NCBI GenBank assembly: GCA_026392535.1
Contig: JAPLBX010000109.1
Location: forward strand, 1 to 5,810
Direction of reading: 5' to 3'
From: Actinomycetota bacterium
Lineage (GTDB): Bacteria; Actinomycetota; Actinomycetes; S36-B12; UBA5976
DNA: 5,810 nt
Positions 1 through 5,810 of the stretch are shown here, in pieces. Position 1 is the stretch's first letter; each line of letters opens with the position of its first letter. The notes under the pieces were generated by a model. That model was given only the letters and a program-made list of their open reading frames with translations. It was not told where the DNA came from and searched no databases. A program made the translations under genes and the position numbers.

Positions 1-2857
1 AGGTGTTTGGGTCACTTGGAATTGAATCATGTCCCTTAGCGCCGATCAGAACAAGCTGATTTCTTATTTCCACCGCGTATTTCCATGCCTGAATTAAGAG
101 TTCGGATTCCTCAGTTGTTATCAATCCCAATTTTGCTAATTGGTTTAAAACTACAAGTGTTGAAGTGTCCTGAAGTTCAGCATGGGATTGTGCAAATTGC
201 AATTGCAAAAGTTGCGCGACCCATTCGACGTCTGAAATCCCACCAGGGCCAAGTTTCAAATGCATCGCAGGATCAGCACCTCGAGGCAAGCGTTCACTTT
301 CCACGCGAGCTTTCATTCGTCGGATATCACGTAATTCATTTTCATCTAATCCATTTTTGGGGTAGCGAAGCTTGTCAATCAAATTTGTAAGTGCATTTCC
401 TAAATCTGCATCTCCTGCCACAAAGTATGCGCGAAGCAAAGCCTGGCTCTCCCAGGTGAGCGACCACTTTTCGTAATAGCTCGCATAAGATTCAAGAGTT
501 CGTGCAATTGCGCCTTGCTTACCTTCTGGTCGCAGATCTAAATCAATTAACAATGCCGGATCAGCCGCTGGGGCTCCTAATGAATTTTGCAAAGTTGAAA
601 TGATTGTTAGGGCATCGTTTGCAGCTGTCTCGCCATTACCTAGGGGTTCGTAAACAAATATCGCATCAACATCACTCGCATAACTCATTTCAAGTCCACC
701 AAGTTTTCCAAGCCCAATCATCGCGATGCGCAAGGTTGGAGGTGTATCCCCAAAATGATGTTTGATTACCACGTCGAGTGCAACTGACAACGTGGCTTCA
801 GTCAATTCGCTGATCCCAACAAGAACCTCTTCTAGGTTCATGGTTTTTAGCAGGTCTGCGGCTGAGATTCGAATAAGTTCACGTTGCCTGATAGCCCTTA
901 TCGCCGTTATCGCACTTTCAAGATCGTCGTGACGATTTCCAACTGATTGCATTTCTTTAAGCAATGTTCCAGCATCTCGGGGCCGTAGATTCACATCATC
1001 TGAAAGAAGATTTACTGATTCCGGAGCACTCAAAACCAAATCTGTGAAGTATTTACTTACTGACAGTAAATAGGCCAAGCGCTCGGCTATTGCAGATTCG
1101 TCACGCAGCAGCCGCAAATACCAGGGAGTGGCACCGAGTGCATCACTGACTTTGCGAAAAGCGAATAGACCTGCATCTGGATTCGGAGTTTGGGCCATCC
1201 ATGAAAGCATTACTGGCAATAATGTTTTTTGGATGGCGGCACGTCTAGAAACACCGCTACTTAAAGCTGCCAGGTTTCGCATGGCGCTTTCCGGGTCGTT
1301 GAAGCCCAGTGCCTTCAACCGCTCCTGTGCTGCGTCTAACGATAGTTTTTGATCATTTGCATCCAAACGCACAACTGCCTGCAACAAGGGGCGGTAAAAC
1401 AATTTCTCATGCAATCTTCGCGCATCCAACTTGTGCCGGTTCAACGCCTGTAACAAAGCTTGTGCTGGATCGTTTTTCATGCCAAAAGATCGCCCAATGC
1501 GGCGCAGTTCTACTTCATCCTCAGGCACTAAATGAGTGCGACGCATTTGGAACATTTGAATGCGATGCTCTAAGCGCCGTTCAAATTTATAGGCTGCAGC
1601 CAAGGTTGAAGCATCCTCGCGGCCCACATAACCCCAAGTAGCCAAAGCTTCGAGGGCTTGCAACGTATTTGAGCTTCGCAGCATCACATCTGAACGGCCG
1701 TGTACAAGTTGCAGAAGTTGTACCGCAAACTCAACATCTCGAAGGCCACCACTTCCAAGTTTTAGTTCTCGGTCTTGTTCGCGCGCTGGAATGTTTTCTA
1801 CTACTCGCCGGCGCATTGCTTGAACATCTGACACAAAATTAGGTCTAGCTGCTGCTTGCCAGATAAATGGCAACATTGCATCCACATATTCCTGGCCAAG
1901 CTCCACATTGCCTGCCATTGCGCGTGCTTTTAGTAAAGCCTGAAATTCCCAAGTGTTGGCCCATCTTTCATAATATGAAGTGTGACCTTCTAGCGAGCGA
2001 ACAAGTGCACCGTCTTTACCTTCAGGTCTTAGATTTGGATCAACTTGCCAAATCATGCCTTCACTAGTTGGCGCTTCGCATACTTGCATCATCTGTGATG
2101 CAACTCGCGTGGCTTCATCAATAAAGTCTTCTGCCCCATCAAATGCGCGAGCCACATAAATTACATCCACGTCACTTATGTAATTAAGTTCACGACCACC
2201 AGTTTTTCCCATCGCAATCACTGCAAGTTCTGACTTAGGTTTGCCGGGATTTACTGTGCGCCAAGCTATTGCAAGTGCAGCTTCGATCACCCCGTCAGCA
2301 ATATATGAAAGTCGTTCGGCAACTGCTGCTAAATCATCAATTTCACTTAAATCGCGAATTGCAACTGCAATGACTTCCGATCGATAGGCAATACGTAAAT
2401 TAATTAACGCATCTTGCCCATCGCTGCGAGCAACATAACGGCCATTACTTAACTCAGCGCCAACACTTTCGAGTAAGCGTGTGGTTACGGTATTTCGATT
2501 GCCTATGTTTTGCCACAAGCCTTCTTCTAGAAAAATCGAAATTGATTCTGGGTGTTTCGCACAGTGGATCCCAAATGCTTCAGAGCTTCCCACAACAGTT
2601 ATCCATCGATTGCGGGCACCAGCATCGTCTAGCCACATTATGCGCAATTTTTCAGATGCGTTTACAAACCAATTTACCGTTGCTTCTAGTGCTAAATCTG
2701 GGTCCGCCGCTAAACCAAATTCTTCCAACAAAGCAGAATGTGAGAGAAGTTCTGGGAATTCAGAAAGCGAGAGGGCTGCTTTATTCGGGTTTGCAAAACC
2801 AAATTTGGCAAGTCTTGCTTCAACCGAATTTAGCCGGCCGTCCTCGTCTACAGACAT
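1..2857 (-). CDS. glnE: Glutamine synthetase adenylyltransferase / adenylyl-removing enzyme (C-terminus cut by window edge)
   Basis: This cytoplasmic bifunctional enzyme adds AMP to, and removes it from, a tyrosine of glutamine synthetase, and so sets its activity by nitrogen status. The frame is open from ATG at 2857-2855 to the left edge, giving about 952 residues. Actinobacterial GlnE is near 1000, so roughly 50 residues are missing. Two nucleotidyltransferase halves are visible. The N-terminal deadenylylase half has MGKTGGRELNY then SDVD with Asp229 and Asp231. The C-terminal adenylyltransferase half has GLGKLGGLEMSY then SDVD with Asp729 and Asp731. Each half continues with an LRPEGK motif (DPNLRPEGKDGA, then DLDLRPEGKQGA) and an LKLG.GG..DVE helical-domain motif (near residues 370 and 870). 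All four catalytic Asp residues are present and I saw no frameshift. It starts 9 bases after the glnA2 stop without a clear Shine-Dalgarno, so it is probably co-transcribed and translationally coupled. Identity is near certain from the motifs and neighbour. Confidence 0.96.
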   Translation of the reverse strand, partial: MSVDEDGRLNSVEARLAKFGFANPNKAALSLSEFPELLSHSALLEEFGLAADPDLALEATVNWFVNASEKLRIMWLDDAGARNRWITVVGSSEAFGIHCAKHPESISIFLEEGLWQNIGNRNTVTTRLLESVGAELSNGRYVARSDGQDALINLRIAYRSEVIAVAIRDLSEIDDLAAVAERLSYIADGVIEAALAIAWRTVNPGKPKSELAVIAMGKTGGRELNYISDVDVIYVARAFDGAEDFIDEATRVASQMMQVCEAPTSEGMIWQVDPNLRPEGKDGALVRSLEGHTSYYERWANTWEFQALLKARAMAGNVELGQEYVDAMLPFIWQAAARPNFVSDVQAMRRRVVENIPAREQDRELKLGSGGLRDVEFAVQLLQLVHGRSDVMLRSSNTLQALEALATWGYVGREDASTLAAAYKFERRLEHRIQMFQMRRTHLVPEDEVELRRIGRSFGMKNDPAQALLQALNRHKLDARRLHEKLFYRPLLQAVVRLDANDQKLSLDAAQERLKALGFNDPESAMRNLAALSSGVSRRAAIQKTLLPVMLSWMAQTPNPDAGLFAFRKVSDALGATPWYLRLLRDESAIAERLAYLLSVSKYFTDLVLSAPESVNLLSDDVNLRPRDAGTLLKEMQSVGNRHDDLESAITAIRAIRQRELIRISAADLLKTMNLEEVLVGISELTEATLSVALDVVIKHHFGDTPPTLRIAMIGLGKLGGLEMSYASDVDAIFVYEPLGNGETAANDALTIISTLQNSLGAPAADPALLIDLDLRPEGKQGAIARTLESYASYYEKWSLTWESQALLRAYFVAGDADLGNALTNLIDKLRYPKNGLDENELRDIRRMKARVESERLPRGADPAMHLKLGPGGISDVEWVAQLLQLQFAQSHAELQDTSTLVVLNQLAKLGLITTEESELLIQAWKYAVEIRNQLVLIGAKGHDSIPSDPNT

Positions 2858-2866
2858 TAGAGAAAT

Positions 2867-4204
2867 CTAAAGGATTGGCAGGTGTTTTGATAACTCGTAT
2901 GGGGTGACCTGCTTACGGTATTCGTCCCATTCAGCACGCTTATTGCGCAAGAAGAAATCAAACACATGCTCACCAAGGGTTTCAGCAACCAATTCAGACT
3001 TTTCCATAATCGCAATGGCTTGATCCAAACTTGTCGGAAGTTGTTTCAGACCAAGTGCGGCTCTCTCGGAATCAGTAAGTGACCAAACGTCATCTTCGGC
3101 ACCTGGTGGCAATTCGTAGCCTTGTTCGATTCCCCGCAAACCAGCATTAAGTAGCACCGCAAAAGCAAGATATGGATTTGTGGCACTATCTAGTGAACGA
3201 ATCTCAATTCGAGTACTTTGTCCTTTGCCCGGTTTATACATAGGGATGCGAATCAACGCTGACCTGTTGTTATGGCCCCAACAGATATGTGCTGGCGCTT
3301 CACCACCACCTGCAAGGCGTTTGTAGGAATTTACCCATTGATTTAGCACAGCAGTAATTTCAGGAGCATGGGTCAACAATCCGGCCACAAATGAGCGACC
3401 AACTTTGCTCAATTGATATGGAGCACCTGGTTCATGAAACGCATTCTTGTCACCTTCGAATAAAGACATATGAGTATGCATTCCGGAACCTGGGTATTGT
3501 GTAAATGGTTTTGGCATAAACGATGCATAAACACCATGCTCCAAAGCAACTTCCTTAATCACTGTTCGGAAAGTCATAATGTTGTCAGCAGTTGTTAGCG
3601 CATCTGCATATCGCAAATCAATTTCCTGTTGGCCAGGTGCGCCTTCGTGATGAGAAAATTCGACACTAATTCCCATAGCTTCGAGCATGGTGATTGCAGA
3701 GCGACGAAAATCGTGTCCGATGCCGTGTGGAGAATGATCAAAATATCCAACTGAATCGATTGGAACTGGCGATTGGCCAGGTTCTGGTAGATCTTTGAAT
3801 AAGAAGAATTCAATTTCAGGATGCGTGTAGAAAGTAAATCCCATATCAGCAGCTTTTGAAAGTGCGCGCTTTAAAACATATCTTGGATCTGCAAATGATG
3901 GAGAACCATCTGGCATATGAATGTCGCAGAAAATTCTTGCCACTGCATTAACGTCGCCGCGCCATGGGAGAACTTGGAAGGTGGATGGGTCTGGCATAGC
4001 CAACATGTCCGCTTCGTGCACGCGGGCAAAACCTTGAATTGCCGAGCCATCAAAGCCAAGGCCTTCTTCAAAGGCGCCTTCGAGTTCAGCCGGGGCAATC
4101 GCTACTGATTTCAACGTTCCTAGAACGTCTGTGAACCAAAGTCGAATAAATCGAATATCCCGCTCTTCAATGCTTCGCAGGACGAATTCAGTTTGCTTAT
4201 CCAT
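2867..4204 (-). CDS. glnA2: Glutamine synthetase, type I-alpha, GlnA2-like
   Basis: The family makes glutamine from glutamate, ammonia and ATP as a cytoplasmic dodecamer. The protein is complete at 445 residues, the usual GSI-alpha length (GSI-beta enzymes are about 25 longer). Visible motifs in order: FTD (24-26), FDGSAIQGF (51-59), the HPEIEFF metal site (Glu130, Glu132), HHEGAPGQQEIDLRY with metal ligands Glu187 and Glu194, GSGMHTHMSL with His243, the flap GGGEAPAH (Glu302), NRSALIRIP (313-321), and RIEIRSLDSATNPYLA (Glu334, Arg336). All catalytic positions are intact. The C-terminal part (GYELPPGAEDDVW, then LGEHVFDFFLRNKR) resembles mycobacterial and streptomycete GlnA2. The residue matching the adenylylated Tyr of GSI-beta is Trp374, so this enzyme should not be a GlnE substrate at that site. 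The start is set by AGGAGG five bases upstream. It is first in a likely glnA2-glnE operon. Some actinobacterial GlnA-like paralogues use other amines, so strict glutamine synthetase activity is inferred. Confidence 0.96.
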   Translation of the reverse strand: MDKQTEFVLRSIEERDIRFIRLWFTDVLGTLKSVAIAPAELEGAFEEGLGFDGSAIQGFARVHEADMLAMPDPSTFQVLPWRGDVNAVARIFCDIHMPDGSPSFADPRYVLKRALSKAADMGFTFYTHPEIEFFLFKDLPEPGQSPVPIDSVGYFDHSPHGIGHDFRRSAITMLEAMGISVEFSHHEGAPGQQEIDLRYADALTTADNIMTFRTVIKEVALEHGVYASFMPKPFTQYPGSGMHTHMSLFEGDKNAFHEPGAPYQLSKVGRSFVAGLLTHAPEITAVLNQWVNSYKRLAGGGEAPAHICWGHNNRSALIRIPMYKPGKGQSTRIEIRSLDSATNPYLAFAVLLNAGLRGIEQGYELPPGAEDDVWSLTDSERAALGLKQLPTSLDQAIAIMEKSELVAETLGEHVFDFFLRNKRAEWDEYRKQVTPYELSKHLPIL

Positions 4205-4209
4205 GGTTT

Positions 4210-4215
4210 CCTCCT
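4210..4215 (-). promoter_or_regulatory. Strong ribosome binding site of glnA2
   Basis: On the minus strand the sequence reads AGGAGG, five bases before the ATG at 4204-4202. This is a near-perfect anti-Shine-Dalgarno match and fixes the glnA2 start. It contrasts with glnE and nadE, neither of which has a recognisable Shine-Dalgarno. Confidence 0.85.
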
Positions 4216-4232
4216 AGAGCCAATAGTGCCTC

Positions 4233-4258
4233 ACTTGTGTTACGGCAATGTGACAAGT
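4233..4258. promoter_or_regulatory. Inverted repeat in the divergent glnA2/nadE intergenic region, candidate operator
   Basis: ACTTGT (4233-4238) and ACAAGT (4253-4258) form perfect 6-bp arms around a 14-bp spacer, so arm centres are 20 bp (two helical turns) apart. This geometry suits a dimeric regulator. It lies midway between two divergent starts in an 85-base gap, where one protein could act on both genes. The spacer and right arm also hold two GTnAC elements, listed separately. The arms are short and such a repeat can arise by chance; no regulator is identified. Confidence 0.35.
4239..4254 (+). promoter_or_regulatory. Possible GlnR-type site (two GTnAC boxes 11 bp apart)
   Basis: GTTAC (4239-4243), six bases, then GTGAC (4250-4254). 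The actinobacterial nitrogen regulator GlnR binds alternating GTnAC and GAAAC boxes with 6-base gaps. The second box here matches GTnAC better than GAAAC, and the next position (ATACC at 4261-4265) is a weak match. Location upstream of a glutamine synthetase gene is what would be expected for nitrogen control. The match is partial, so this is a suggestion only. Confidence 0.3.
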
Positions 4259-4277
4259 CGATACCAATTTGGCTGAT

Positions 4278-4283
4278 TACTCT
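4278..4283 (+). promoter_or_regulatory. Candidate -10 element of nadE, placed for a leaderless transcript
   Basis: TACTCT fits the actinobacterial -10 pattern TAnnnT. Six bases separate it from the A of the nadE ATG at 4290, which puts the expected transcription start at or next to the start codon. No purine-rich Shine-Dalgarno lies upstream of that ATG, as expected for leaderless translation. No good -35 hexamer is found at 16-18 bases; many actinobacterial promoters lack one. Confidence 0.45.
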
Positions 4284-4289
4284 TGCCCT

Positions 4290-5810
4290 ATGCCTCAAAT
4301 CCGCCTCTCTCTCGCTCAAGTCAATCCGACTGTGGGAGATATAGCTGGAAACTCTCTCCTGGTGCGCAACGCTGACCGGTTATCCAATTGAAGATCTAGC
4401 CCTTCGTGAATCATTTCAAGAGGCTAGTGTTCAAGCTGTCTCACAACTTGCTTCGGATCTAGTTGCCGATGGGCTTGGAGATTTAATTGTTGTAGTTGGC
4501 CACCTGTCTACACACAAGGTGCAAATAGACCAGCTTGGAAAACCAAAAGGCAATCCTGCAAATACTTTGAGCGTTTTGCATCAAGGTAAGGTGATTGTTG
4601 ATTACTCAAAACATCATCTACCAAATTACGGTGTATTTGATGAATACCGAAACTTTGTTGCCGGCGATAAATCTGCCGTAATTCGCGTAGGCGGCGTAGA
4701 CATCGCTTTAGCAATATGTGAAGACCTATGGCAAGAAGGTGGGCCCGTCGCAAGAGTTGCAAAACAAAACGTCGGACTTTTGTTAGTAATAAATGGTTCT
4801 CCATACGAAGTCAACAAAGATGATGCGCGGCTGGAATTGGTCAGCCGACGAGCCAAAGAAGCAAAGGCTTCACTGGCTTATGTAAATATGGTTGGCGGCC
4901 AAGATGAATTAGTTTTTGATGGCGATTCAATTGTGGTTAACGAAAATGGTCAACTTCTAGGTCGGGCACCTTTATTCGAAGAAGGCTTACTGACTTTAGA
5001 TCTGGACCTGAAAGCTGCAGACACCAACAAGGTGCTGAGCGACGGCACTGAAGTTGCAGTTATTAGTGAATGGCCATTCAAGCCATACACCCCACTAAAG
5101 CCAAATGTTGCACCAGCAATTTCTGACATCCAAACCCAATATGCAGCGGTAGTCGTTGGCTTACGCGATTACGTGAAGAAAAATGGTTTCAAGTCTGTAA
5201 TTCTTGGACTTTCTGGTGGAATTGATTCCGCACTAGTAGCTGCCATTGCTGCTGATGCGATTGGCGCTCAAAATGTTTTTGGTGTTTCACTGCCATCTAA
5301 ATATTCATCTGATCATTCGAAATCTGATGCTTTGGACCTAGCCAACCGCTTGGGAATCAACTATCGCACAATCGCTATTGAAGGATTCGTATCTGCTTAC
5401 GAAAGTGCACTCGAGTTAACCGGGTTAGCAAGCGAAAACTTACAAGCCCGGGCTCGCGGTGTGACGTTGATGGCGTTGAGCAATCAAGAAGGACACCTTG
5501 TTTTAGCAACTGGTAACAAAAGCGAATTAGCAGTTGGCTATTCAACAATTTATGGTGATGCTGTTGGCGGATTTGCGCCAATAAAGGATGTGCCGAAAAC
5601 CATAGTCTGGGAAATGGCTAAGTGGCGAAATCGCCTAGCAATTACTCAAAACAAAGTTGCGCCAATTCCTGACAACTCAATCACCAAAGAACCTAGTGCG
5701 GAATTGCGTCCTGGACAAAAAGATTCAGATTCACTACCCGACTACATACTGTTAGACAAATTACTCGATGCTTATGTTGAACAAGATTTAGGCAGCCGCG
5801 AGCTGATTGA
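4290..5810 (+). pseudogene. nadE: Glutamine-dependent NAD+ synthase, disrupted by an internal out-of-frame deletion; 3' end cut by window edge
   Basis: The intact family enzyme hydrolyses glutamine in an N-terminal nitrilase-type domain and channels ammonia to a C-terminal synthetase domain that turns deamido-NAD+ plus ATP into NAD+. The start at 4290 gives MPQIRLSLAQVNPTVGD, a classic N-terminus, but this frame stops at 4389-4391 after 33 codons. From about 4372 the protein resumes in another frame with LTGYPIEDLALRES and stays open for 479 codons to the edge; about 60 more residues are expected beyond. In that frame are the nitrilase Lys (4609-4611, SKHHLPNYG), the nucleophile Cys (4717-4719, ICEDLW), the ATP pyrophosphatase loop LGLSGGIDS (SGGIDS at 5212-5229), YSSDHS, and TGNKSELAVGYSTIYGD (from 5509). 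The stretch with the catalytic Glu (FPE motif) is absent. The gene is divergent from glnA2. It may be a real pseudogene or a consensus/assembly error in an intact gene; the rest shows no further decay. Confidence 0.9.
4365..4378 (+). other. Deletion junction within nadE
   Basis: Upstream codons read GNSLLVRN in one frame and downstream codons read LTGYPIED in another, meeting around 4371. Family members have about 25 residues between the GN pair and LTGYP, while here there are six codons plus one base. That implies a loss near 56 bases, which is not a multiple of three. The bases GCTGACC at 4371-4377 read plausibly in both frames (NADR or LTG), so the breakpoint cannot be placed exactly. They could be the remaining copy of a short repeat that recombined; this last point is inference. 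Confidence 0.7.

Noticed and set aside
85..390. A 101-residue plus-strand reading frame near the left edge
   Set aside because: It is opposite the GlnE C-terminal adenylyltransferase domain, which reads cleanly on the minus strand, and no independent evidence supports it.
665..2176. Repeated SDVD-encoding segments exactly 1500 bases apart in glnE
   Set aside because: This is the normal duplication of the nucleotidyltransferase domain in all GlnE proteins, not a DNA repeat or recent duplication.
2479..2907. Two overlapping plus-strand reading frames (142 and 129 residues) opposite the start of glnE
   Set aside because: Both lie antisense to well-conserved GlnE coding sequence, show no recognisable domain, and overlap each other in different frames. 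They are shadows of glnE.
4216..4257. A sigma70-type promoter for glnA2 (TTGTCA or TTGCCG as -35, with CACTAT or TATTGG as -10 on the minus strand)
   Set aside because: TTGTCA and CACTAT are 22 bases apart, and the 17-base pairing TTGCCG/TATTGG matches consensus poorly. A promoter must be in this gap, but I cannot place it.
4360..4391. Programmed ribosomal frameshift in nadE
   Set aside because: A simple shift would leave all residues encoded. Here about 18-19 conserved residues are absent altogether, and there is no slippery heptamer at the junction, so a deletion explains it better.
4508..4856. Minus-strand reading frames of 98 and 76 residues within nadE
   Set aside because: They are antisense to the conserved nitrilase domain (from SKHHLP to ICEDLW), have arginine/leucine-rich nonsense composition, and lack a promoter or family resemblance.

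Overview
The window looks like chromosomal DNA from a low-GC actinobacterium. By eye the GC content is in the mid-40s percent. The divergent layout of NAD+ synthase against a glnA2-glnE pair, and the GlnA2-type protein itself, match the actinobacterial arrangement (M. tuberculosis has glnE and glnA2 as neighbours, Rv2221c and Rv2222c). The base composition would fit freshwater lineages such as the acI group (Nanopelagicales). That placement is inference, because the window contains no rRNA or other marker gene.

Layout. Positions 1-2857 on the minus strand hold glnE, the two-headed glutamine synthetase adenylyltransferase/deadenylylase; its C-terminus runs off the left edge. Nine bases upstream of it lies glnA2 (2867-4204, minus), a complete 445-residue type I-alpha glutamine synthetase with a strong Shine-Dalgarno. 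An 85-base divergent intergenic region (4205-4289) holds a short inverted repeat, two GTnAC elements 11 bp apart, and a -10-like hexamer placed for leaderless transcription of the plus-strand gene. From 4290 to the right edge runs nadE, glutamine-dependent NAD+ synthase, open at the window end.

The genes join around ammonia and glutamine use. GlnA2 is a ligase of the glutamine synthetase family. GlnE is the enzyme that switches glutamine synthetase by tyrosine adenylylation. NadE spends glutamine nitrogen on the last step of NAD+ synthesis. GlnA2 has Trp where adenylylated enzymes have Tyr, so the target of GlnE is probably a second glutamine synthetase outside the window.

The one clear anomaly is in nadE. 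The first 26-27 codons read correctly, then about 18-19 conserved residues, including the catalytic Glu of the glutaminase (nitrilase) domain, are missing and the frame shifts. The rest of the protein reads well in another frame. This is either a real disabling deletion or an assembly/sequencing error. I found no mobile element, CRISPR array, RNA gene or undescribed multi-gene system. Apart from the nadE lesion this is an ordinary housekeeping region.
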